From NCBI GenBank assembly GCA_041987205.1, contig JBHIWX010000008.1, positions 7,537-71,536 of the forward strand: a stretch of 64,000 nucleotides of DNA, in the 5' to 3' direction. How positions within the stretch are numbered: the first letter of the stretch is position 1; every line of letters begins with the position of its first letter. The DNA comes from BOKV01 sp041987205. GTDB taxonomy: Bacteria; Pseudomonadota; Alphaproteobacteria; Rhizobiales; Rhizobiaceae. The position numbers and the translations under genes were made by a program. The notes below the pieces were generated by a model, which was not told where the DNA came from, did no database searches, and saw only the letters and a program-made list of their open reading frames with translations. Shown here one piece after another: positions 24,547 through 32,624 of the stretch.

Positions 24547-25043
24547 CGCGGTCGATCGAAGGTCATAGTGGCGGGCGGTCTACTGAAATCACTTCCTCGG
24601 ATGGAGGCGGGCGTAAGCCCGCCTCCATCGAACTCGAGGCGATCATGTTGCTCGAACGACGGGAGTGCATTGATCGATGGGTCCGCCGGTTCGGACATTT
24701 GCCACCCAAACATGTCTCGGTCCAGTTCATGCGCAAGGTGCTGGCTTACGAGGAACAGGTCAGACGGTTCGGCGGGCATTCGAGTGCGATTCGAAGTGCC
24801 CTCAAGGCTGCGTTGAAGGAGGCGAAGCCGAGGAGGGAATTGGTTTCCGCTAGGACACCCTTAGTACAGCTGCGTCCTGGCACCCATCTTTTGCGGGAAT
24901 GGAACGGCCGGACCTATCAGGTTGAGGTGCTCAACGATGGCTTCCGGCTCGATGGCAAGCACTATCGATCCTTGACCGCGATCGCCCGCAAGATCACCGG
25001 TGCGCACTGGTCAGGTCCGCGATTCTTCGGATTGGGCTCATGA
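24543..25043 (+). CDS. DUF2924 family protein
   Basis: 166 residues. Recognisable DUF2924 features: IDRWVRRFGHLPPKHVSVQF near the N-terminus and a C-terminal beta-rich block PGTHLLREWNGRTYQVEVL then GFRLDGKHYRSLTAIARKI ending TGAHWSGPRFFGL. The last block is the conserved ITG-x-W-x-GPRFFGL signature of the family. It overlaps both neighbours by four bases, so it is co-translated with the recombinase, for which it is presumably an accessory factor (inference from the constant gene order). Confidence 0.85.
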   Translation: MTRSIEGHSGGRSTEITSSDGGGRKPASIELEAIMLLERRECIDRWVRRFGHLPPKHVSVQFMRKVLAYEEQVRRFGGHSSAIRSALKAALKEAKPRRELVSARTPLVQLRPGTHLLREWNGRTYQVEVLNDGFRLDGKHYRSLTAIARKITGAHWSGPRFFGLGS

Positions 25044-26683
25044 AGAAGATCCGTTGTGCCATCTACACGAGGAAGTCCTCGGAAGAAGGGTTGGAACAGG
25101 AATTCAACTCCCTCCACGCCCAGCGTGAAGCCTGTGCATCCTATGTCGCCAGCCAGAAGCATGAAGGCTGGGTCCTGCTGCCGGAGCAGTATGATGATGG
25201 CGGCATCTCGGGTGGAACGCTGGAGCGGGAAGCACTGCAACGGTTGCTGCGTGATGTCGATGAGCGCCTGGTCGACCAGATCGTCGTCTACAAAATCGAT
25301 CGCCTGACACGATCGCTTGCCGACTTCGCCAAGCTGGTCGAACGGCTGGATGCAGCAGATGCCTCTTTCGTCTCGGTGACACAGTCCTTCAATACGGCCA
25401 CCAGCATGGGACGGCTGACACTGAATGTGCTTCTGTCCTTTGCCCAGTTCGAGCGGGAGGTCACGGCAGAGCGCATTCGCGACAAGATCGCGGCTTCGAA
25501 GAAGAAGGGCCTTTGGATGGGTGGCAATATTCCGCTCGGCTACGAGCCGGACGGACGGACGCTGAAGATCAGGCAGGACGAGGCGCAAACCGTCAGAGCG
25601 ATCTTCGATCTATATCTCGAGCACAGGTCGATCATTGCAGTGACGCGAGAAGCAGACCGCCTGGGTTTGCGGCGACGCAAGGGTCCGACCGGCAATCCGC
25701 AAAAGTTTGGTCGAGGCCATATCCACTACATCCTGACCAATCCGGTCTATGCCGGCCGGATCCGTCACCGCGACCAGATCCACGAAGGACAGCATCCGCC
25801 GATCATCGATCCCGACCTTTGGGAAAGGGTGCAGGCGATGCTAAGGGAAGGTGGTCACGGCCAACGTGGTCACGGTAACAACACCAACAAGACCTCGCCA
25901 CTGACCGGCAAGCTCTTCGACGAGACGGGAGACCGGCTGACGCCATCCCATGCCAACAAGAAGGGGAGGCGGTACCGCTACTATGTCTCCAGCCGGCTGA
26001 TCACCGGTGCAGACGGCCGAAAGGGCGCGGGCGCAACAAACAGCGGCTGGCGGCTCCCGGCTCAGGCACTTGAACAGCACGTTGCAGACTTTGTTCACAA
26101 ACACCTTCGCGGTCGCCTGGCGTCCGAACTGTTGCGCGACCCTGCAGCCGACATTATGGCCGGGGCGAGCAGGGCGCTCGATCGGCTTGCCGGCAACGAG
26201 GGCGTCGCAGAAAGCGTCATCGGCTGCATCGACAAGGTCAGGATCGATCCGGGCCAGATCGAGATCAGGCTGGATCGCGCTGCGGTTGCTTCGGTCCTTG
26301 AACTGGACTCTTCAAACATATCGCCGGAAGCAATGACCATCGTCGCTCCGTTCCAGCGTCGCAAACGCGGCGTCGAGACCAGGCTCGTAATTGGCAATCA
26401 GGCGCCGACCTCGCCTGACGCTATCCTGATCCGCAGCATCGCCAAGGCACATCGATACTACGAAGCGATTACACGGGGTTCGACATTCGAGGAAATCGCC
26501 GAAACTGAAAACCTTACTGTACGGCGCATTCTGCAGGTAATCGAACTCGCCTTCATCGCCCCCGATATCGTCAAGGCGATCATCCGCGGCGAACAGCCAG
26601 CCGGATTGACGGCCAAGTGGCTTGGCCAAAATCCCCTGCCGTCCGACTGGCACACCCAGCGGCAGGTAGTCGCGGCACGCTGA
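25040..26683 (+). CDS. Large serine recombinase (integrase of the island)
   Basis: 547 residues. The N-terminal resolvase domain has the nucleophilic Ser in IYTRKSSEEGL (around residue 13), then DDGGISGGTLEREAL, YKIDRLTRSL and FEREVTAERIRDKI. A recombinase (zinc-ribbon-like) DNA-binding domain follows (LTNPVYAGRIRHRD, then SPLTGKLFDETGDRLTPSHA). The C-terminal segment has a helix-turn-helix (TFEEIAETENLTVRRILQVI). The zinc-ribbon cysteines usual in large serine integrases are missing at the SPLTGKLF position, as in the alphaproteobacterial DUF2924-linked subgroup. It probably integrated this accessory region. It is the last island gene before tRNA-Gln. Confidence 0.88.
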   Translation: MKKIRCAIYTRKSSEEGLEQEFNSLHAQREACASYVASQKHEGWVLLPEQYDDGGISGGTLEREALQRLLRDVDERLVDQIVVYKIDRLTRSLADFAKLVERLDAADASFVSVTQSFNTATSMGRLTLNVLLSFAQFEREVTAERIRDKIAASKKKGLWMGGNIPLGYEPDGRTLKIRQDEAQTVRAIFDLYLEHRSIIAVTREADRLGLRRRKGPTGNPQKFGRGHIHYILTNPVYAGRIRHRDQIHEGQHPPIIDPDLWERVQAMLREGGHGQRGHGNNTNKTSPLTGKLFDETGDRLTPSHANKKGRRYRYYVSSRLITGADGRKGAGATNSGWRLPAQALEQHVADFVHKHLRGRLASELLRDPAADIMAGASRALDRLAGNEGVAESVIGCIDKVRIDPGQIEIRLDRAAVASVLELDSSNISPEAMTIVAPFQRRKRGVETRLVIGNQAPTSPDAILIRSIAKAHRYYEAITRGSTFEEIAETENLTVRRILQVIELAFIAPDIVKAIIRGEQPAGLTAKWLGQNPLPSDWHTQRQVVAAR

Positions 26684-26920
26684 GGCTCTCCTTCGGAACA
26701 CCACCAGGAAAACCGGACCGTTCATCATCAAGTGGCGATGGACCGCCGATTGTGTTTCCCCAAACTGTCAGTCCCGAATTGCCCGACAGAGACTTTGGCT
26801 GGAATCCGGGCCTGTGAGCGGTCACTTTGGCGTCTCCGCGAATGCCGCATCGGGCTAACGCACGGAAATTGCAGAGCTATTTGAGGAGAATGTGGAAGTT
26901 CCTGAAAAAGCAGGACTGAT
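26684..26920. other. Right junction between recombinase and tRNA-Gln
   Basis: No gene. If the recombinase acts at the edge of the island, its attachment site should lie here, but I see no repeat shared with 14441-14960. Confidence 0.3.
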
Positions 26921-26994
26921 TGGCTGGGGAACCTGGATTCGAACCAGGACTAACGGAGTCAGAGTCCGCGGGTCTACCGTTAACCTATTCCCCA
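26921..26994 (-). tRNA. tRNA-Gln, anticodon CUG
   Basis: Read leftward: acceptor TGGGGAA paired with TTCCCCA plus GCCA, D-arm GGTTAACGGTAGACC, anticodon stem GCGGA/TCCGT with loop CTCTGAC (anticodon CTG), and T-arm CCTGGTTCGAATCCAGG. Encoded CCA is present. The tRNA is intact and lies 238 bases from the recombinase gene. I found no duplicated 3' fragment elsewhere in the window, so it need not be the integration site. Confidence 0.95.
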
Positions 26995-27217
26995 ATCCTG
27001 CGGCCGGGTCGTGCCGTTGCGCCGAACGATTGACACAAGGCTGCCGGTTGACGCTTGCGCGTCACCGTCGCCGCGTGCCCGTTGTATAGTTATCCGCTTG
27101 CGACAATGCAACATGGCCGCACGATCTTTTGACTTGGTCCGCGCCGGTCGCGGTGCTAGGTTTTTGTCAACTATGTAACGTTGCGCGCCCGGCGCTGATA
27201 CGGCCGAATAGCCTCCC

Positions 27218-29137
27218 ATGGCGGTTCGGAAGCGATTGCGCGGCGCGGAGGATTTCGGCGTGAACAAACCTCGCAATGGCGGATACCCGCCGTTTGAGGG
27301 GTTCGCCCGCGGTAATCGCAGAAAAAGCCGGCCAGGCCGGCTTGCGCAGGAAACGGCGGACCCCGTGCTGACGTCGGCTGGACAACCGGCAGGCGTCGTG
27401 TTGGATCGTGAGGCTGCTGCCCCTCCGAAAGGGGCGGCCGGCAAGAAGCAGACGCATGCTTCGTCGCGCTACAAGGCTTCCTCCATCCAATCGCCGAAAC
27501 CGAAACATTCGCCGAACAACAAGGCTTCGAATTCCCGGCCGCCGGACGTCGAACCCGCAAGCGAGGTGAAGGCTCGCGCGGAGGACGAGGCGCGGGGCGG
27601 CAAGCAGGCCGGGCAGAAATCGTCACGTGCCGAAGATGGCGAGCGAACGTCGGAACGCCCTGCGCGCGACGTGCCTGCTCGTGATGGCAAGGGCGGGCGA
27701 CGCCGCAAACGCCGGCGGCGCAATGCTGCCGCCGCGCCATCGCAGCCCGGCCAACGCGAAAATACGAACCAGCCATCAGGCGCGGCTGCCGGCGATCGCG
27801 CTCGCGGTGAGTCCCCACAGGGCATGCAGGCCGATGAGCGCCGTCATGAAGATGCCGGGCATGGGCAATCCGCGCGCACACGCCGCCGCAAGCGTCGCCG
27901 CAACAAGGCTGGGGCCGCGCCGGGTGGCGCCTCGGCGAACGAGCAGGCCCGCTACATGCGCGCGCCGGCCAAGGCTCCGCCACGGCCGAGCTTCCAGCCG
28001 ATCAAGGGGCAGGGCGGGCGTGCCCCGCATAACGGTTCGGGACGCGGCGCCTATGCCGCGCTCGATCTCGGCACCAACAATTGCCGCCTGCTCGTCGCAG
28101 TGCCGCTGCATGGCGAAAGGTTCCGCGTCATCGACGCCTTTTCGCGCATCGTGCGTCTGGGCGAGGGCATGTCGGCCAGCGGTCGCCTCTCCCAGGCGGC
28201 GATGGACCGGGCGCTGGAAGCGCTCGCCATATGCGCCGGCAAGATGGCCTCGCACGACCTTGCCGGCTTTCGACTGATCGCGACCGAAGCCTGCCGTCAG
28301 GCCGAAAACGGCGAGGCGTTTCTCGACAGGGTCTTTTCCGAGACGGGCTTGCGGCTGGAAGTGGTCGATCGGGGAACGGAAGCGCGCCTTGCCGCCGAAG
28401 GCTGCGGCAGCCTGATGGATCGCAATGCCGACGGCGCCGTGCTGTTCGACATCGGCGGCGGCTCGACGGAACTCGTGCTGATCGACCGGCCGACCCGGCG
28501 CGGACGCTTCGACGGCGGGCGCATCTCGGCCCACATCGCCGCCTGGACCTCGCTGCCGACCGGCGTCGTCACACTGTCAGAACGCCATGGCGGACGTCAT
28601 GTCACGCGGTCGACCTTCGATGACATGGTGGCCGACGTGCTCGACCAACTCGGCGGTTTCGAGGACAGGGGCAGGCTCGCCGACATCTGGCATCCCGCGC
28701 GAACGCATCTGCTGGGAACGTCCGGAACGGTCACCACTATTGCTGGCGTGCACCTCAAACTGCCGCGCTACGACCGGCGCAAGGTCGACGGCATCTGGCT
28801 CAATGACGGTCAGATCGACGCCGTCATCTCCGAACTGGTCTCGATGGATTACGACGCACGCGCCCGCAATCCCTGCATCGGGCGGGAGCGCGCCGATCTC
28901 GTGCTAGCCGGCTGCGCCATTCTCGAGGCGATCCGGCTGACCTGGCCGAGCCCGCGCCTCAGGGTCGCCGACCGCGGTCTGCGCGAGGGCATTCTCGCCG
29001 AACTGATGCACGACGCAGGCGAATGGGGTGACGCCCGGCATCAGGGGAAGCGGCGCAAGGGATCGGGCGGGCCAAACCGGCCGCATCATGAACGCGGCTC
29101 GAACGGACCCAATTCAAACGGATCGGGTGCGCGATGA
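27218..29137 (+). CDS. ppx: Exopolyphosphatase/pppGpp phosphatase (Ppx/GppA) with long arginine-rich N-terminus
   Basis: 639 residues as written. The catalytic ASKHA domain starts at about residue 278: AALDLGTNNCRLLVAVP, RLIATEACRQAEN, VLFDIGGGSTELVLI and GTSGTVTTIAGVHL. The first ~270 residues are disordered and basic with two near-identical clusters, RRRKRRRRN (161-169) and RRRKRRRNK (222-230), reminiscent of the tails of RNase E-type proteins. Internal ATGs at 27824 and 27956 could shorten it, but the frame has coding character from 27218. It hydrolyses polyphosphate and perhaps pppGpp. Its stop overlaps the rlmE start (ATGA). Confidence 0.85.
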   Translation: MAVRKRLRGAEDFGVNKPRNGGYPPFEGFARGNRRKSRPGRLAQETADPVLTSAGQPAGVVLDREAAAPPKGAAGKKQTHASSRYKASSIQSPKPKHSPNNKASNSRPPDVEPASEVKARAEDEARGGKQAGQKSSRAEDGERTSERPARDVPARDGKGGRRRKRRRRNAAAAPSQPGQRENTNQPSGAAAGDRARGESPQGMQADERRHEDAGHGQSARTRRRKRRRNKAGAAPGGASANEQARYMRAPAKAPPRPSFQPIKGQGGRAPHNGSGRGAYAALDLGTNNCRLLVAVPLHGERFRVIDAFSRIVRLGEGMSASGRLSQAAMDRALEALAICAGKMASHDLAGFRLIATEACRQAENGEAFLDRVFSETGLRLEVVDRGTEARLAAEGCGSLMDRNADGAVLFDIGGGSTELVLIDRPTRRGRFDGGRISAHIAAWTSLPTGVVTLSERHGGRHVTRSTFDDMVADVLDQLGGFEDRGRLADIWHPARTHLLGTSGTVTTIAGVHLKLPRYDRRKVDGIWLNDGQIDAVISELVSMDYDARARNPCIGRERADLVLAGCAILEAIRLTWPSPRLRVADRGLREGILAELMHDAGEWGDARHQGKRRKGSGGPNRPHHERGSNGPNSNGSGAR

Positions 29138-29868
29138 GCGCGTCGAAGGGAAAAGGGTCTGGCGGTTCCGGGCGCGGCTCGGGCAGGGCGCTGCGCACCC
29201 ACGTCAAATCGAAGAAGCCGCGCAAGGCCTCTTCCCGCCAGTGGCTGGAGCGCCAGCTCAACGACCCCTATGTGCGTCAGGCCAAGGCGGAGGGCTACGC
29301 TTCGCGCGCGGCCTACAAGCTCAAGGAAATCGACGACCGTTACGAGCTGCTGGCGAAGGGCGACCGGGTGATCGATCTGGGCGCCGCGCCGGGCGGCTGG
29401 TGTCAGGTCGCGGTCGAGCGAACCGGTTCCACGCAGGACGATATCCGCGTCGTCGGCATCGACTATCTCGAAATGGATCCCGTGCCGGGGGCGGCCATCC
29501 TGCAGATGGACTTTCTCGACGACGAGGCGCCCGAAGCGCTAATGGCAGCAATCGGCGGGCATGCGCCGGATGTGGTGATGTCCGACATGGCCGCGCCCAC
29601 GACCGGGCATCGTAAGACCGATCACCTGCGCACCATGCATCTGGTCGAGGTCGCGCTCGATTTCGCCATGAAGGTATTAAAGCCCGGCGGCCACTTCCTG
29701 TCCAAGACCTTCCAGGGCGGCACGGAAGGCCCGCTGCTCGACCTGCTGAAGCGCAATTTCCGCTCGGTCCATCACGTCAAGCCGCCGGCCTCGCGCGACG
29801 GTTCGGTCGAGCTTTATCTTCTGGCTCGAGATTTCAGGGGCGGCGGGGGCGGCGAAGACGACGCTTGA
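29134..29868 (+). CDS. rlmE: 23S rRNA (uridine-2'-O)-methyltransferase RlmE (FtsJ/RrmJ)
   Basis: 244 residues. SAM-binding motif VIDLGAAPGGWCQVA. Putative catalytic tetrad residues lie in SRAAYKLKEI (K), VMSDMAAPT (D), FLSKTFQGG (K) and SVELYLLA (E). It methylates U2552 in the A-loop of 23S rRNA late in 50S assembly. A short basic Gly/Ser/Lys-rich N-terminal extension precedes the core, as is usual in rhizobia. The ppx-rlmE pairing with a four-base overlap is a conserved arrangement in the order. Confidence 0.92.
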   Translation: MSASKGKGSGGSGRGSGRALRTHVKSKKPRKASSRQWLERQLNDPYVRQAKAEGYASRAAYKLKEIDDRYELLAKGDRVIDLGAAPGGWCQVAVERTGSTQDDIRVVGIDYLEMDPVPGAAILQMDFLDDEAPEALMAAIGGHAPDVVMSDMAAPTTGHRKTDHLRTMHLVEVALDFAMKVLKPGGHFLSKTFQGGTEGPLLDLLKRNFRSVHHVKPPASRDGSVELYLLARDFRGGGGGEDDA

Positions 29869-29972
29869 TCGTGACCGTGTCGAGGTGCTGTCCTTTATAT
29901 TAGTGATTGCTAATTTAATTGTTGACGGTATAGTCTGGTGACGAAAAGACCGACCTCGCCGGACCGTTTGAA

Positions 29973-31799
29973 ATGCTGCCCCCGCTTGATAATTTTCGCC
30001 TTGCCGGTCTGGTGAAACGCCATTTGCCCATTCTCGGCTGGGCGCGTGGCTACGATCGCGACATGGCGGCGAGCGATCTTGTCGCCGCGGTGATCGTCAC
30101 GATCATGCTGATCCCGCAATCGCTGGCCTACGCACTGCTGGCAGGGCTGCCGCCGCAGGTCGGCCTCTACGCCTCGATCCTGCCGCTCGTCGCCTATGGC
30201 CTGTTCGGCACCAGCCGCACGCTCGCCGTCGGTCCGGTGGCCGTGGTCTCGCTGATGACGGCGGCCGCCGCGGGCGAACTGGCCCGGCAGGGCACGCCGG
30301 AATACTATGCCGCCGCGGTCGCGCTGGCCCTGCTCTCGGGGCTGATGCTGATGGCGATGGGCCTGCTGCGGCTGGGCTTTCTGGCGAATTTCCTCAGCCA
30401 TCCGGTGATCTCCGGCTTCATCACGGCCTCGGGCATCATCATCGCGGTCAGCCAGCTTCGCGGCGTGTTCGGCATTTCGGGCGGCGGCCAGACGCTGCCC
30501 GATCTCCTGTCCTCGATGTGGGCCGATATCGCCTCGTTCCATCCGGCGACCTTCGTCATCGGCACCGCCGTGACCGCCTTCCTGTTCTGGTCGCGCACAT
30601 CGCTCAAGCCGTTACTGGTTAAGCACGGGGTGGGCACGCGTGCCGCCGACATCGTGTCAAAGGCCGCTCCCGTCGTCGCGGTCTTCGCCACCATCGGTGC
30701 GACCTGGGCGCTGGGGCTCGACAAGGCTGGCGTCAGGATCGTCGGCGAGGTGCCCAGTGGCTTACCGGGCATCGCCTTGCCGCCCTTCGACGCCGGACTG
30801 TGGCGCGACGTCGCCGTCTCGGCACTGCTCATTTCCATCGTGGGCTTCGTCGAATCCGTATCGGTGGCGCAGACCCTTGCCGCCAAGCGTCGCCAGCGCA
30901 TCGAGCCGGATCAGGAGCTCGTCGGGTTGGGCGCGGCAAACCTCGCCTCGGCCGTGAGTGGTGGCTATCCCGTGACGGGTGGCTTCGCCCGCTCGGTCGT
31001 CAATTTCGATGCCGGTGCCCGGACGCCCGCCGCCGGCATGTTCACTGCCATCGGCATCGCGCTCGCCACCCTGCTGCTGACCCCGGCCCTGTTCTACCTG
31101 CCGAGGGCGACGCTTTCGGCGACCATCATCGTTGCCGTGCTGTCGCTGGTCGATTTGAGCGCGGTCCGCCGCACCTGGTCCTATTCGAAGGCCGACGGCG
31201 CGGCGATGATCGCCACCATCGCGCTGACCCTGGTTGCCGGTGTGGAAAAGGGTATCGTGGCGGGTGTCGGCCTGTCGATCTTCCTGCATCTCTACCGCTC
31301 GTCGCGGCCGCATTTCGCCATCATCGGCCAGGTTCCGGGCACCGAACATTTCCGCAACGTGAAGCGCCACGAGGTGGCGACCTCGCCGGACATCCTGTCG
31401 ATCCGCGTCGACGAAAGTCTGTATTTCGCCAATGCGCGCTATCTCGAGGACACGATCCTAAACGCTGTGGCCGCCGGGCCGGCGATCCGCCACGTCGTGC
31501 TGATGTGCCCCGCCGTCAATGCGATCGATTCAAGCGCGCTGGAAAGCCTTGAGGCGATCAACCAGCGACTCGCCGACGCCGACGTCGCCTTCCATCTGAG
31601 CGAGGTGAAAGGCCCGGTCATGGACCGGTTGAAGAAGAGCCATTTCCTGGGCGAACTGACCGGAAAGGTGTTCCTTACCCAGTTCGACGCGCTGGCCGAA
31701 CTGGCGCCGGCTCTGACCGCGGCGACCCTGAGGTCGAAGCGCATCACGGCAGGTGCTGTTACCGCCGGCAATCACGCCGACAAGCGAAAGTCACACTAA
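29973..31799 (+). CDS. SulP-family anion transporter with STAS domain
   Basis: 608 residues. About ten to fourteen membrane segments carrying SulP features: AAVIVTIMLIPQSLAYALLA, GLPPQVGLYASILPLVAYGL and GTSRTLAVGPVAVVSLM. The C-terminal cytosolic STAS domain (about residues 440-560) contains LSIRVDESLYFANARYLED and VNAIDSSALESLEAINQRL, with the conserved IDSS where anti-sigma-antagonist relatives are phosphorylated. Substrate could be sulfate, bicarbonate or another anion. An AT-rich leader precedes it and a bidirectional terminator follows. Confidence 0.9.
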   Translation: MLPPLDNFRLAGLVKRHLPILGWARGYDRDMAASDLVAAVIVTIMLIPQSLAYALLAGLPPQVGLYASILPLVAYGLFGTSRTLAVGPVAVVSLMTAAAAGELARQGTPEYYAAAVALALLSGLMLMAMGLLRLGFLANFLSHPVISGFITASGIIIAVSQLRGVFGISGGGQTLPDLLSSMWADIASFHPATFVIGTAVTAFLFWSRTSLKPLLVKHGVGTRAADIVSKAAPVVAVFATIGATWALGLDKAGVRIVGEVPSGLPGIALPPFDAGLWRDVAVSALLISIVGFVESVSVAQTLAAKRRQRIEPDQELVGLGAANLASAVSGGYPVTGGFARSVVNFDAGARTPAAGMFTAIGIALATLLLTPALFYLPRATLSATIIVAVLSLVDLSAVRRTWSYSKADGAAMIATIALTLVAGVEKGIVAGVGLSIFLHLYRSSRPHFAIIGQVPGTEHFRNVKRHEVATSPDILSIRVDESLYFANARYLEDTILNAVAAGPAIRHVVLMCPAVNAIDSSALESLEAINQRLADADVAFHLSEVKGPVMDRLKKSHFLGELTGKVFLTQFDALAELAPALTAATLRSKRITAGAVTAGNHADKRKSH

Positions 31800-31817
31800 T
31801 GCATGGCGGAACGCGCG

Positions 31818-31842
31818 GACGCCGGCAGGTAATGCCGGCGTC
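31818..31842. terminator. Bidirectional terminator between sulP-like and cytochrome c genes
   Basis: GACGCCGGCA-N5-TGCCGGCGTC is a perfect 10-bp stem between convergent genes. No U-run on either side, so efficiency is uncertain. Confidence 0.6.
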
Positions 31843-31863
31843 GCGATAGCCTGTCCCGGAACC

Positions 31864-32274
31864 TTATTCCGGCTTGTAGTCCGGGCTGAACTGCAGAAGG
31901 TAGGCGATCACGTCCTCACGGTCGTCTTCCTTCTTCAGACCGGCGAAGGCCATCTTGGTCTTCTTGATCATCGCCTTGGGCTTTTCGAGATAGGTGTTCA
32001 GCGTCTCAGGCGTCCAGACGAGCCCTTCCTCGCCGGCCTTGACCATGTCCTTGGAATATTTCTTGCCGTATTCCTCGTTGCTGCCGGCAGCATGTCCGAA
32101 CACGCCGTTGAGAACCGGGCCGACCTTGATCTTCGCATCGTCGCCGACCATGTGGCAGGCGGCGCACTTCTTGAAGACCTTTTCGCCCTTGGCGACATCG
32201 CCTTCAGCGAAAGCCGGGCTTGCTGTCGTGATCGCCAGGGCGGCGATGGCGATCTTCCCAAGCAGTCTGTGCAT
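31864..32274 (-). CDS. Secreted c-type cytochrome (class I, cytochrome c2/c552-like)
   Basis: 136 residues from ATG 32274-32272, preceded by AAGGAGA. Signal peptide cleaved after AFA (residue ~23). Single haem motif CAACH (37-41), GPVLNGVFGHAAGS after it, and the axial ligand is probably Met108 in KTKMAFAG. It is a periplasmic electron carrier between membrane complexes and oxidases. An FNR/FixK-like box lies about 100 bases upstream, so expression may respond to oxygen. Confidence 0.9.
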   Translation of the reverse strand: MHRLLGKIAIAALAITTASPAFAEGDVAKGEKVFKKCAACHMVGDDAKIKVGPVLNGVFGHAAGSNEEYGKKYSKDMVKAGEEGLVWTPETLNTYLEKPKAMIKKTKMAFAGLKKEDDREDVIAYLLQFSPDYKPE

Positions 32275-32624
32275 GCATCTTCTCCTTGGATTTCCGAACG
32301 ATGCGGCGTCTCGGCAGCATCGAATCTGCAATTCGCAGTGCAGCAGATACCGGTCTGGCCTGTCTTCGGCCTTGTTCGAGATCAAGGCGATGCCCCGCCA
32401 CGGTTTCCTGCCGTGGAACAGCGCACCGATACTGCTTCCTGGCTCCTACCAAACATCGCGGCGGCCATTTTGCAATTCCGCCACATCGTCGCAGCCGCAG
32501 TGACGCAATGTAAAGCCGGCTCGCAATAAGACCCGGTTAACCATCGGCAGAGCCGGAGGAACAGGTAAAAGCTTTTTTATTCTTTCCCGACAATAATTTC
32601 AGTTCGGCAATCGATGGGTGGGGT
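32275..32624. other. Divergent promoter region, cytochrome c / GGDEF-EAL
   Basis: Intergenic. Contains the FNR/FixK-like site at 32372-32385 and an AT-rich stretch at 32569-32600 before the GGDEF-EAL gene. Nothing else recognisable. Confidence 0.5.
32372..32385. promoter_or_regulatory. FNR/FixK-type binding site
   Basis: TTGTTCGAGATCAA matches the consensus TTGAT-N4-ATCAA at 9 of 10 positions. It lies 98 bases before the cytochrome c start codon, a common distance for activation by FnrL/FixK in alphaproteobacteria. Confidence 0.5.

Noticed and set aside
24055..26683. Prophage integrase
   Set aside because: No phage structural, lysis or replication genes are found between 14441 and 26920; the DUF3489-DUF2924-recombinase trio is an island module.
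31753..32529. Rightward open frame across the cytochrome c gene
   Set aside because: It is antisense to a gene with signal peptide and CAACH haem motif and contains no recognisable domain.
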